The position numbers and the translations under genes are program-made. Shown piece after piece: positions 50,604 to 59,847 of a stretch of 64,000 nt of DNA (position 1 is its first letter; the number at the start of each line of letters is the position of its first letter). Location of the stretch: positions 41,260 to 105,259 of the forward strand of contig LVAV01000018.1 of NCBI GenBank assembly GCA_001604185.1, in the 5' to 3' direction. Under the pieces are notes generated by a model, which was not told the DNA's origin, ran no database searches, and worked only from the letters and a program-made list of their open reading frames with translations. Origin of the DNA: Clostridiales bacterium Firm_16. GTDB taxonomy: Bacteria; Bacillota; Clostridia; Saccharofermentanales; Saccharofermentanaceae.

Positions 50604-53168
50604 TTACGGCAAAGTGCCATAATCTTTCGGCATTTCGTCATAAACCGGCACGATAAACACGAAAGCTTCGTCCAACATGTCCTGAGATGCATAGGCTGTG
50701 TAGTAGCGTACGCCCTCTGTGCTGGCCATGGAGATATTCTGCGCATACTGATGCTTATAAAGCCCGTCCTCGTTGTCGATCAGGTCGAACTTCTGGAAAT
50801 ATAGCGTATCCTGGGATCTCTGGATATAGCTCTTGGAGATCCAGATGGCACCGCCGCAGATCGCCTTCTCTTCATCTGTCCAGGGCAGCAGCAGCTCTTC
50901 CTCTTCCTTGGAGATCTTCTTCTCCTTGGCATTCGAACCGTATTTCGCAAATTTCGCACCGTTGATCAGGGCACCGTCCTTCACGTCCGGGTCCGGCGTA
51001 GAACCGATATTGTAGAAGTTGAAGTAACCTTCGTATCCTTCCAGGATACCGTGAGCCAGCTTCGACTCACCGTTTCTGCCCATCTCCTGGAGAATACGGC
51101 TTGCCAGGAAATACGGAGAAACATTGGCCTTCTGGCCTGCTTTCAGAAGGATCTCGGTGAACTTACCCTTATCCTCATCCAGATTCAGGAAGGAATTTTT
51201 CGTCATGGCCGAGATGCCTTCCGGTGTATGGATCGACGGATCGAAAGACAGTTTCTCGAACTGGAAGATCCCGGTTGGTGTCAGGAAGTTTCTCGGATCG
51301 AGGAAGTAGGAAACGACCTCGCGCTTAGCGCCTTTCCAGCTCTTACCGTCATATACGGGGCTGTTGGGCTTGACCCATGTGGGGTTGTATGCCGAGCTGG
51401 CCAGACTTCTGTCCTTGTTATCTTCCTGATTCAGTACCTCTTCGAAGGTAAGTCCCGTAGCAAAAGCCTGGAACTGATACTTCGGATGCAGGCAGTGCAG
51501 CAGCCATAACCCGTTGGCATAGGATTCCGGGAAATCCTTCAAGGTCTTCTTGGCAAAACCTTCCGCATCCTGTCCGTCCAGAAGATGGAGTGTATAGCCC
51601 TTCGAGATTCCGTCGATGGTCGTCACTTCCAGAAGGATCTCATTCTTTCCGTTCTGGATCTGGATCTTCTCTCCCATCTGGGAATACTTCGGCAGCATAG
51701 CGCCCACGTCGTTACTGATGGTGAACTCCGCCGCATATCCTTCCTGGGCAACACAGGTCAGGCCGATCTCGGAAAAAGACTTGCCCACGATTGCGTAGTC
51801 GAAGCAGTCCGGGGAGAACTCCGGATAGATCTCCAGATCCTCGCCCTTCTTATCCTGGAACGACAGTTCAGTCAGATAACCGTTGATCGGCAGGAACGCC
51901 AGTTCACTGCGCTTGTATTCGACGTCATTCATGTTGAGGTTCCGGCAGCGGACCACTTTCTCGTCGGCATCCGCCGGTACCGCTCCGGTGGGGCGTGGCG
52001 TCGGTACGGCACCAACCTCATCCAGTACGGCCAGATAGTCTCCATCACCGTTCCTGGCCACTTCCCTGGACTGCACCATCGTATAGGTGACCTGCGCCGC
52101 AGAAGGAGTCGCCAGTTCACTTCTCTTCACACGGATATAGAATTCATTCTCCTTCGTTCCGGACAGAAGATCGTTCTTCGTCGGGTCCGAGTTCTGCTTG
52201 ACTCCGCGAAGCACCTCATATTCCGAGTTCCGAAGGTCATTCTTTCCTACGAGGTTTCCGTAACGGTCATATAGTTCCACCGCCACATCTGCACTCATCT
52301 CCACTACGTTGACATAGGCATTCTTGTCCTTGGCATCCAGAACATACCAGGATTCTTTCGTCTCCTGATCGATACTTCCGGACTGTACGGCATCGTTCAC
52401 CAATGTGAAGCAGGAAGGCAGATAGATATGTCCGCCTGTTGCCACCTGTCCGCGGCCGTCCGAGGTTCGGATCAATACCACTACATCGTGGTTTCCCGGA
52501 GTCTCATCGTGGGTATCCCATTCCATAGAGAAATCCACATCTCCTGATGTCTGGGGCACATAGATCTGTCCCGGCCGAGGCTGTCCGTCAACGAAGAAAT
52601 CCGCCCGCAGCTCGCTGCCGTTGATGGTCATGGTTCCGTTGATCTTACGGATACCGAAGGCATATCCCTCTTCGTTCTGTAGCGGATCCGTCACCGAAAC
52701 GCCGGCAAATCTGGTTCCCTGTTTATCCGAGAAACCATCCCGGGGAGCATACGCACTATTTACGTCGCTGAGGATCTTCTCCACGGCATAACGTCGGGAT
52801 CCGTCCGCCAGAAGCTGCTGGATCTCCGAGATCTTATCCGCATCGTTATAGGCAATGCATGCCAGGTCTGCGGCAAAAGCTTTGTCATCCTTTGAAGTAA
52901 GAAGATATTCGTGGCCGGTCAATACGGTGCGTACGTAGTCACTGACACAGATATGCCCCTGCTCCACCTCGTTTTTCCAGCGTGGGAGGGCTTCCTCCGT
53001 GCCGGTCAGCACCGCGGCCCGGTACATGGTATCGGACGCCTCATTGGTAAGAGAGGTCTCCCGGTTCAGCGGGACAAGGATCGCCACCACCGTGGCAAGA
53101 AGCAGGATTCCCAGAGCACCGGCTACACTGGCGAGTACGATGTAAAGTTTTCGGATCGTTCCCTCCAT
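50604..53168 (-). CDS. Membrane-anchored peptidoglycan N-acetylglucosaminidase (GH73-like) with DUF4214-like segment
   Basis: The 854-residue protein has one N-terminal membrane helix (about residues 8-33). A segment resembling a degenerate DUF4214 follows (about 48-137, MYR...W..EVEQG, GHEYLL). Next are beta-sandwich regions and a cadherin-like domain (about 435-535). The C-terminal glucosaminidase domain (about 615-854) carries DPRNFLTPTGIFQFEKL and the catalytic-type segment ASRILQEMG. The C-terminal part is typical of clostridial wall hydrolases that cut the GlcNAc-MurNAc backbone. The ATG at 53168 follows GAGGCGG, 8 bp after the yfbR-like gene. It is likely co-expressed with the cohesin-like gene 69 bp downstream. 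Confidence 0.8.
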   Translation of the reverse strand: MEGTIRKLYIVLASVAGALGILLLATVVAILVPLNRETSLTNEASDTMYRAAVLTGTEEALPRWKNEVEQGHICVSDYVRTVLTGHEYLLTSKDDKAFAADLACIAYNDADKISEIQQLLADGSRRYAVEKILSDVNSAYAPRDGFSDKQGTRFAGVSVTDPLQNEEGYAFGIRKINGTMTINGSELRADFFVDGQPRPGQIYVPQTSGDVDFSMEWDTHDETPGNHDVVVLIRTSDGRGQVATGGHIYLPSCFTLVNDAVQSGSIDQETKESWYVLDAKDKNAYVNVVEMSADVAVELYDRYGNLVGKNDLRNSEYEVLRGVKQNSDPTKNDLLSGTKENEFYIRVKRSELATPSAAQVTYTMVQSREVARNGDGDYLAVLDEVGAVPTPRPTGAVPADADEKVVRCRNLNMNDVEYKRSELAFLPINGYLTELSFQDKKGEDLEIYPEFSPDCFDYAIVGKSFSEIGLTCVAQEGYAAEFTISNDVGAMLPKYSQMGEKIQIQNGKNEILLEVTTIDGISKGYTLHLLDGQDAEGFAKKTLKDFPESYANGLWLLHCLHPKYQFQAFATGLTFEEVLNQEDNKDRSLASSAYNPTWVKPNSPVYDGKSWKGAKREVVSYFLDPRNFLTPTGIFQFEKLSFDPSIHTPEGISAMTKNSFLNLDEDKGKFTEILLKAGQKANVSPYFLASRILQEMGRNGESKLAHGILEGYEGYFNFYNIGSTPDPDVKDGALINGAKFAKYGSNAKEKKISKEEEELLLPWTDEEKAICGGAIWISKSYIQRSQDTLYFQKFDLIDNEDGLYKHQYAQNISMASTEGVRYYTAYASQDMLDEAFVFIVPVYDEMPKDYGTLP

Positions 53169-53176
53169 TTACCGCC

Positions 53177-53779
53177 TCACTGACTGATCTCATCCAATGT
53201 CATGCCGTAGGCAGGAACGAAATGTTCCATATAGTATTCTGCCTCTTCGCATTCCAGATTATGGATCGATGTCTCGATAGATTCTCTTGCTGAACGGAAC
53301 TCATCGTTTCCGGCTTTATCTTCCATCAGGCACTTCAGATAGGCACTGATACGATCTGCGGCCTTTACCAGACGATGGACCATCTTTCTGTTCTCATCGG
53401 AAAGATCCGGCAGCAGAAGATCCTTATATTCCTGATGCAGTTCCTCCGGAAGCAGAGACAGAAGATTGTTGGCCGCCTGGGCCTCCACTGCCTTATAGGC
53501 TGTCTTCAGCTGGTCATTCTTATACTTGATAGGTGTGGGCATATCCCCCGTAATGATCTCCGTGATATCGTGAAGCAACGCTTCTCCCATGGTCAGAAGC
53601 GGATCGATATACGGAAGGCGGAGGATGTTATTGTGGATCAGGGCCAGAGAGTGGGCGATCACCGCCACATCGAAGCTATGCTCCTTGAGATTCTCGGTCC
53701 TTGTATTGCGCATCAGGCCCCAACGCTGGATATACTGCATACGGTCCAGCATGGCATAGAAACTGTATTGTTCCTTCAT
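53177..53779 (-). CDS. yfbR: HD-domain 5'-deoxynucleotidase (YfbR-like)
   Basis: This 200-residue HD-domain phosphohydrolase of the YfbR type dephosphorylates deoxynucleoside monophosphates. Metal ligands are visible in NLKEHSFDVA (first His), LLHDITEIITGDMPTPIKY (His-Asp pair and the nearby acidic residues) and a later Asp in KAADRISAY. The length is typical. It lies 76 bp after dgt on the same strand. A dNTP triphosphohydrolase next to a dNMP phosphatase makes a plausible dNTP-degrading pair. Confidence 0.88.
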   Translation of the reverse strand: MKEQYSFYAMLDRMQYIQRWGLMRNTRTENLKEHSFDVAVIAHSLALIHNNILRLPYIDPLLTMGEALLHDITEIITGDMPTPIKYKNDQLKTAYKAVEAQAANNLLSLLPEELHQEYKDLLLPDLSDENRKMVHRLVKAADRISAYLKCLMEDKAGNDEFRSARESIETSIHNLECEEAEYYMEHFVPAYGMTLDEISQ

Positions 53780-53855
53780 GTTCTTTCCTCTCTTATCTCA
53801 CGGCAGAAAGACCGCCTCGGTCTCTGCCTTCTTTCTCTTCTATCTCGTTTTCCCG

Positions 53856-55082
53856 TCAGATCCAGTAGATCTTCTCATAACAGGACATGGCATAGGAGTC
53901 CGTCATACCGGCGATGTAGTCCACCACCATCTGCGTATCGCTGGCGTCCTTCTGGGGATAACTTGCCGCATAGCGGGCCATACCCGCATAGACGGAGTTA
54001 CCGGAAGCGGCCGCCTTCTCCTTATCCTTCATGGCCGCCATCAGCGCTTCGAAAAGTCCCTCAATGGAATTCTTGACTGTCTCTTCGTAGCGGTTGATCT
54101 TCTCAGAACGATAGATCCGGGCCACATTCTCTTCCAGAAGTTCCTTCATGGCTTCACCGGCTTCATCCGAAAGACGGATCTCATCCCGGTCGATACTGTT
54201 ATGGATCAGGTCACTGACCAGCGTGTTGATGATCTGCGAATTGGTCTTGCCCAGTCTCGACGTGATGGCCGGAGCAATATCCTCGAATTCCATGATGCCT
54301 GCCAGACAGGCATCCTCGATATCTCTTCCGATATAGGCGATCTTATCTGCAATACGTACCACGCAGCCTTCCAGTGTCGCCGGGCGTGAAGTCAGTGCCA
54401 GTTTCGGATCCAGGATCAGATCCGTCGGCTTCTCACGGAAAGGTGTCAGTATATATTCGCTATAGGTCTCTCCGCAGTGGGATACGATACCGTCTCTGAC
54501 CTCGAAGGACAGGTTGATTCCGCCGGGGTGTCCCGCCGGTCTTTCTTCCAGAAGATCCACGACACGCAGGCTCTGGAACTCATGCCGGAAGAACATGTCC
54601 GGATCGTATTTCTTCGCACACTTCTCCAGTACCTTCTCACCGGAATGTCCGAAGGGAGCATGTCCCAGGTCGTGACCCAGGGCGATGGCCTCTACCAGAT
54701 CCAGGTTCAGGTTCAATGCCCGGGCAATGGTGGTGGAGATATATTTCACATAGATCACGTGCTCAATACGGGAGCAGATATGGTCATTCTTCGCGTTGAA
54801 GAATACCTGGGTCTTATGACGAAGTCTTCGGAATGCCTGGCAGAAGATGATCCTTCCGGTATCTCTCTCGAAGGGAGAACGTACGAGGCATGGCTCCTCC
54901 TGGATCCTTCTTCCGCGGCTGTCTTTCGTATGGAAAGCATAGGGCGAGAGATTCTTCTCACGCTCGTTTCTCAGGATCGTGAGCATCTCGCGGTCCCGGG
55001 GATTATCGATCCCGTCATTATGTATAGAAGGCTCCGGAAAAGCCGATGGAAACTGTTCGAAAAGTGACTGTTCTTTATCCAT
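53856..55082 (-). CDS. dgt: dGTP triphosphohydrolase-like HD protein
   Basis: This 408-residue HD-superfamily dNTPase cleaves dNTPs to nucleosides and triphosphate. The family motifs are present: RRLRHKTQVF, SRIEHVIYVKYISTTIARAL (first His), AIALGHDLGHAPFGHSGE (His-Asp) and ADKIAYIGRDIEDA (last Asp). The length fits the short dGTPase-like group of Gram-positive bacteria. The ATG at 55082 follows AGGAGG, 47 bp after pcrA. Confidence 0.92.
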   Translation of the reverse strand: MDKEQSLFEQFPSAFPEPSIHNDGIDNPRDREMLTILRNEREKNLSPYAFHTKDSRGRRIQEEPCLVRSPFERDTGRIIFCQAFRRLRHKTQVFFNAKNDHICSRIEHVIYVKYISTTIARALNLNLDLVEAIALGHDLGHAPFGHSGEKVLEKCAKKYDPDMFFRHEFQSLRVVDLLEERPAGHPGGINLSFEVRDGIVSHCGETYSEYILTPFREKPTDLILDPKLALTSRPATLEGCVVRIADKIAYIGRDIEDACLAGIMEFEDIAPAITSRLGKTNSQIINTLVSDLIHNSIDRDEIRLSDEAGEAMKELLEENVARIYRSEKINRYEETVKNSIEGLFEALMAAMKDKEKAAASGNSVYAGMARYAASYPQKDASDTQMVVDYIAGMTDSYAMSCYEKIYWI

Positions 55083-55129
55083 AATGCAGACCTCCTATCT
55101 TTCCTTCAATCAGTATAACATGAAATCCG

Positions 55130-57499
55130 TCAGCACTTCGTCAGACCTGACTTATTAAGAAGCATATTCTTCTTCATGCCGTCAAAATCCACGCACACCA
55201 GTGCGTCTCCGGCCACCTTCTCGCAGGAGACCACCACGCCTTCTCCGAATCGGGGATGGCGGACCATCATGCCCTTGCTGATGGTATCCGGCGTGAAATC
55301 CGAGTTGGTCTTCGGCGCCGCCACAGGCTTCTGGAACTGCGGAATATACTTCTTCGGCTCAGGTGTTCCCGAAGTTCCGCCGTCGTAGTTATAGGTTCTT
55401 CCTCCGCCTTCTGCACTTCGTCTGTAGGCCGGATTCGTCTCTTCTCTCGGCGCCGGCTGCCGCTTGCTGGCAATGCACCGCAGGCAGGTCGGATCGATCT
55501 CCCGGATAAAGCGGGACGGCATCAGGTTCTGTGTCTGACCGAAAAGCATTCTGCTTCGGGCCGCGATAATGGTGAGCTTTTTCTTGGCACGGGTAATGGC
55601 GACGTACATCAGACGACGCTCCTCTTCCAGTTCGTCCTCTTCTGTAGAGCGGGAACTGGGGAAGATCGACTCATCGGCACCTACCAGATATACCGAACCG
55701 AATTCCAGGCCCTTGGCACTGTGGATCGTCATGAGGCGGACGAAATCATCGTCATCGTCTGCATTGTCACCCTCGGCATAGAGAGCCGCATTCTGAAGAT
55801 ATGCCCCCAGGATACCTGTCAGATCCAGTCCGAAAGACGGGTCTGCATCCAGGAAGGGATCCTCCGTTACCGGTGCCGCATTCTCACCTCCGACCACAGC
55901 CATGGTCAGTTCTTTCTTCCTTCTGGCTTCGAACTCGACGGCTTCAGAGAGCAACTCCTTCAAGTTCTCCACGCGGTCGACCATCTCGCCCTTCTTCTCC
56001 TGCTGTTCCACGATCTCACTGATCATGCCGGAACGGTCCTGTACATATTCGATGAATTCTGCAAAAGACACATCACTTCTGCGAAGGACGGCCCGCATAT
56101 CGTCGATGAGCACGGCAAAATCATGCAGACGGCTTCCTGCCCGGCCCAGGTCAGCAAACAAAGATGCATTTCTGCAGACTTCCACCGCCGGTACGTTCTG
56201 GCTCTCGGAGATAGCCAGGACTCGTGCCACCGTCGCATCACCGATGCCTCGCTTCGGCACGTTGATGATCCTCTCGAAAGCGTAGTTGTCGCTGTCGGAA
56301 TAGATCAGTCTTAAGTAGGCAAGGATATCCTTGATTTCTTTTCTGTCGTAGAATCGCATACCGCCGTAGACGCGGTACGGGATCCCTCTCTCTCGAAGAG
56401 CCGACTCGATGGTACGGGACAGCGCATTCATACGATACAGTATCGCCGTGTCCTTATAGGCAAAAGCTCCGCTCTCCGCATCCCTTCGGATGGATTCGGC
56501 GCAGTAGAATGCCTCCGCGCCATGGTGATCCGCCCACAGATAGGTGATCGGATCGCCCTTGTCCCCGCCGGTACGCAGGGTCTTCTTCTTTCTGTTCTTG
56601 TTGTTGGCGATAACGCCATTGGCTGCGTTCAGGATCGTCATCGTGGAGCGGTAATTCTTCTCCAGCTTGATCACCTTGGTATCCTTGAAGTCCTTCTCGA
56701 AATCCAGGATGTTCCGAAGGTCCGCACCACGGAAGGAGTAGATGGACTGGTCGTCATCACCTACCACACACAGATTTCTATAGCGCTTGGCCAGCAGCTG
56801 GATCAGCATATACTGGCAGTGGTTCGTATCCTGATACTCGTCCACCATGATGTACTTAAACTTATCCTGGTACGTGGTCAGGATATCCGGATGATCCGAG
56901 AACAGTTTCACGGTGTAGAACAGGATGTCGTCGAAATCCATGGCATTGTTGCTCACCAGTTTCTCGTTATACCGGTGATAGATCTGGGCGACCTTCATGC
57001 GACGGAAATCACCCTTGCACTCCATCTCGAATCTCTCCGGGGATACCATGTCATTCTTCGCCTTACTGATGGCACCCTGGACGGCTCTGGGTGTGAAAAG
57101 TTTCTCATTGAGTTCCAGTTCCTTGATGCATTCCTTGATGACCTTCACCTGGTCATCGGTGTCCAGGATCGTATAGGTCGGTGTATAACCCAGAAGTTCT
57201 GCGTGTCTGCGCAGGATACGGGCAAACATAGCATGGAAAGTACCCACCCACATATTGCGAGCCACATCCCCGATGAGTCCGTTGATACGCTCCCGCATCT
57301 CGTTGGCGGCCTTATTTGTAAAGGTGATGGCTAAGATATTTGACGGATAGACCCCTCTCACCTGGATCAGATACGCAATACGGTATGTGATCACTCGGGT
57401 CTTTCCCGATCCCGCTCCAGCCAGGATCAGAAGCGGTCCCTCATCGTGAAGAACGGCCTCTCTCTGCTCATCATTTAAGCTTTCCAGTAAATCTTCCAT
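55130..57499 (-). CDS. pcrA: ATP-dependent DNA helicase PcrA/UvrD
   Basis: This 789-residue superfamily 1A helicase acts in repair and plasmid/rolling-circle replication. Motif I is LAGAGSGKTRVITYR, motif II is VDEYQDTN and motif VI is YVAITRAKKKL. The C-terminal Tudor-like region (MMVRHPRFGEGVVV) is characteristic of PcrA. I chose the ATG at 57499 because GGAGG lies 6 nt upstream. The in-frame TTG at 57511 overlaps that site. A TATAAT box at 57528-57533 on the minus strand is the likely -10, so the gene starts a new transcript here. Confidence 0.94.
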   Translation of the reverse strand: MEDLLESLNDEQREAVLHDEGPLLILAGAGSGKTRVITYRIAYLIQVRGVYPSNILAITFTNKAANEMRERINGLIGDVARNMWVGTFHAMFARILRRHAELLGYTPTYTILDTDDQVKVIKECIKELELNEKLFTPRAVQGAISKAKNDMVSPERFEMECKGDFRRMKVAQIYHRYNEKLVSNNAMDFDDILFYTVKLFSDHPDILTTYQDKFKYIMVDEYQDTNHCQYMLIQLLAKRYRNLCVVGDDDQSIYSFRGADLRNILDFEKDFKDTKVIKLEKNYRSTMTILNAANGVIANNKNRKKKTLRTGGDKGDPITYLWADHHGAEAFYCAESIRRDAESGAFAYKDTAILYRMNALSRTIESALRERGIPYRVYGGMRFYDRKEIKDILAYLRLIYSDSDNYAFERIINVPKRGIGDATVARVLAISESQNVPAVEVCRNASLFADLGRAGSRLHDFAVLIDDMRAVLRRSDVSFAEFIEYVQDRSGMISEIVEQQEKKGEMVDRVENLKELLSEAVEFEARRKKELTMAVVGGENAAPVTEDPFLDADPSFGLDLTGILGAYLQNAALYAEGDNADDDDDFVRLMTIHSAKGLEFGSVYLVGADESIFPSSRSTEEDELEEERRLMYVAITRAKKKLTIIAARSRMLFGQTQNLMPSRFIREIDPTCLRCIASKRQPAPREETNPAYRRSAEGGGRTYNYDGGTSGTPEPKKYIPQFQKPVAAPKTNSDFTPDTISKGMMVRHPRFGEGVVVSCEKVAGDALVCVDFDGMKKNMLLNKSGLTKC

Positions 57500-57527
57500 A
57501 ACGGCCTCCAATCATCTTTAGAGTGTC

Positions 57528-57533
57528 ATTATA
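57528..57533 (-). promoter_or_regulatory. -10 element upstream of pcrA
   Basis: TATAAT on the minus strand, about 28 bp before the ATG. A TTGTCC lies 23 bp upstream of it, too far for a standard -35, so the promoter may rely on the -10. Confidence 0.45.
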
Positions 57534-57615
57534 CTCTATCAGGAGTACCATTTCTAGGACAACAAACGTTCTTTTTTATCTATTGGAGCGGAAGTGCTTT
57601 TGCCACTTAGGGAAA

Positions 57616-58401
57616 CTACTTCTCCGTCTTTCTGAAGGTCTTCTCGATGCCGCTCTTTACCTCTTCCTTAATGTCGCCGGTCAGGTCCGAGATCCGGTCC
57701 TTGGTGCTCTCATAGGTATCTTTCAGGAAACGCGTAATGGGGCCGTCCATCCACAAGCGGAAGATAAATCCCGCCTTGATGAGACGACTCTCTTTGTACT
57801 GTCCGATGCGTTCCTTGATCTCTTCGTAATGCATGACGATCTGCTTCTGTCTTGCGAACTTCTTGATGGCGATCACGAGCTTCGTCGAGTGCACGAAGTC
57901 GAGAACAAAAACTCCGTAGAAGAAGCCGATGAAGAAGGAGAATGCCAGATTGCGTGAAAGCCAGTCCAGCGCGGAAAGGATGTGCGGGTGGATCAGGAAA
58001 TAGTACAGCGCTCCCAGCACCGTCCAGAAGAAGGAATATGTAGGGCAGATCAAGCCTTTGTAATTGGCGAAATTATTCGAGTAGTCCCAGAGGCGGACGC
58101 GGAAATAGTTCAGGCAGATCCAGCCTGCCACAAACTCGATGAGTGTCATGCACACCGCCATGCTCAGGAACAATATCCCATGCTTGAGATAGGTATTGGC
58201 CACCTCCAGCCGGTCTCCGAAGGAGGCGATCAGGAACAGCACCATCAGGCCCATGCCGTAGATGGGAAGATAAGGACCGGACAGGAAACCGGGATTGACC
58301 CACTTATGCTGGGAGAAGAACCTTCTGTAGAACAGCTCCAGCACCCAGCCCGTCAGGCTACCGATGTAGAAAAGAAAAGCCAGGATCAGTACGAAAGACA
58401 T
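57616..58401 (-). CDS. CmpB-type putative ABC transporter permease
   Basis: This 261-residue membrane protein matches the poorly known family annotated as putative ABC-transporter type IV (PF06541), common in Clostridia. About five helices fill the first 190 residues, with the family's GWVLELFYRRFF and GFLSGPYLPIYGMG near the N-terminus. A basic amphipathic tail follows. No ATPase gene lies nearby, so a transport role is uncertain. It starts 3 bp after the GH8-like gene, so the two are coupled. Confidence 0.75.
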   Translation of the reverse strand: MSFVLILAFLFYIGSLTGWVLELFYRRFFSQHKWVNPGFLSGPYLPIYGMGLMVLFLIASFGDRLEVANTYLKHGILFLSMAVCMTLIEFVAGWICLNYFRVRLWDYSNNFANYKGLICPTYSFFWTVLGALYYFLIHPHILSALDWLSRNLAFSFFIGFFYGVFVLDFVHSTKLVIAIKKFARQKQIVMHYEEIKERIGQYKESRLIKAGFIFRLWMDGPITRFLKDTYESTKDRISDLTGDIKEEVKSGIEKTFRKTEK

Positions 58402-58404
58402 ATC

Positions 58405-59778
58405 TCACCTCAGATAAAGAAGCAGAAGCAGATTCTCTCTGGCATAGAGCGCGATCCTCTGCTCCGGCACATTCCGGTAGAAAGTATACAGCACCTGGCT
58501 GGTATCCAGGGTCGAATAATCCTTCATCAGGATATTGTAAGTCGCAGAGAAAAGATTGTAGTCCCCGGAGATCACGGCCAGCCGCAGTACCAGCGGGTAG
58601 GCTTCTACCGCCTCATCGGAGGTGGCAGCGTCACCGGAGAAAAGATTGTATTTCGTATACAGCATTCCCGAGTTATAGATCTTCGAGGATACCCAGGCAT
58701 AGGATTCCTTGTCCAGCTCCCCGACCTCGGCCAGATGCACCATCGTGTACAGCGAAGGGATCAGCTCCATGTCTCCCTGGCTGCCGGCATAGTAGGTGTA
58801 ATTCCCGTCGCTTCTGCAGACCCATGCATAAAGAGGCAGAGTTCCGGACATTCTTCCGTCTTTCACGCGTGTCAGGATCGATTCGTATTTCTCTTTATAC
58901 TTCGGCCAGATCTCGCTGACTCGACGGAGTGCGTCCAGATCCATGGCCGAGAGTTCCATACCCTGCTGCCCCACCAGTTTCTCCGCAGGCTGTTCATCCT
59001 TCGGAGTCGGTGTCGGCGTCAAGGTTACGATCTCACTGACCGGCATCGGTGTCGGTCTGACTTTGCCGTCGGTTGCCCGGTAAGAAGTAACCGTTTCCGC
59101 TTCAAAAACTCTGTCCGACAGTTCTTCGATCCTTTGCAGCAGTTTCTGGTTGCCCCATTTGTCGTAATAGTCCAGCAGCACCCGAAGATATGTTGTCGTC
59201 GCCTGCATAGACACAGCCGGCTTTTCCATCAGCGGGTAGGCCGACTCTTCGTAATCGTTATTCGGATCGTAGGTAGCCGTAGCAGAAGATGTATCCACTC
59301 CGAGGGAATCCGCCTTGGCATAATTCAGGAGTCTTCCGTCTTCACTTACAAGGTTCGCCTCGATGGCCTTCATGAGGGTCTCGGCACTGCTCTTCTTTCC
59401 GCCCTGGACATAATTTTCCAGCAAAAGTACCTGTTCAAATGTATCCACATATTCAGACTGGTATCCCGGTACACTTCTCGTCGTGCCCGGCACGATCACC
59501 CAGCTGAGCATCCAGGGATCCATTCCCCGGTTTTCCATCAGGACCTGCTTCATGCGGGATGACATGTAACCTGTCTGCAGGACGCTCTCCTGCATGAGCT
59601 GATTCATCTCTGTATTTACGGTGTATTCTTTCGCACCGGTGTTGATCTTCTTATAGAAAAGGTCGCTCTTCCACAGGAAATATCCTGCCGTTCCGACAAC
59701 GGCCAGGACGGCAACGGCGATCCCCGCCCTCCACCAGATCCTTCTGTTACTCTGCTTGACCTCTTTCAGAAAGGACAT
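58405..59778 (-). CDS. Membrane-anchored GH8-like (six-hairpin) glycosidase, putative
   Basis: The 457-residue protein has one N-terminal membrane helix (about residues 17-38). Its helical body is typical of an (alpha/alpha)6 fold: MDPWMLSWVIVPGTTR, SSATATY, then LLDYYDKWG, with paired helices to the end. A Thr/Pro-rich stretch (about 245-265) lies inside. This pattern resembles clostridial proteins annotated as GH8 family, but I cannot confirm the catalytic acids. The ATG at 59778 follows AGGAG by 8 nt. The ATG at 59802 precedes that site. It is divergent from tmcAL. Confidence 0.5.
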   Translation of the reverse strand: MSFLKEVKQSNRRIWWRAGIAVAVLAVVGTAGYFLWKSDLFYKKINTGAKEYTVNTEMNQLMQESVLQTGYMSSRMKQVLMENRGMDPWMLSWVIVPGTTRSVPGYQSEYVDTFEQVLLLENYVQGGKKSSAETLMKAIEANLVSEDGRLLNYAKADSLGVDTSSATATYDPNNDYEESAYPLMEKPAVSMQATTTYLRVLLDYYDKWGNQKLLQRIEELSDRVFEAETVTSYRATDGKVRPTPMPVSEIVTLTPTPTPKDEQPAEKLVGQQGMELSAMDLDALRRVSEIWPKYKEKYESILTRVKDGRMSGTLPLYAWVCRSDGNYTYYAGSQGDMELIPSLYTMVHLAEVGELDKESYAWVSSKIYNSGMLYTKYNLFSGDAATSDEAVEAYPLVLRLAVISGDYNLFSATYNILMKDYSTLDTSQVLYTFYRNVPEQRIALYARENLLLLLYLR

Positions 59779-59847
59779 GTCCTCTTCTCCTTTTCGAAAC
59801 ATACGAAATAAGTTATAGTAATTGTACCATTACTTTGGAGGAATGAA

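Noticed and set aside
57982..59562. 526-codon plus-strand frame opposite the permease and GH8-like genes
   Set aside because: It spans two real minus-strand genes and has no ribosome site; the composition is typical of an antisense shadow.
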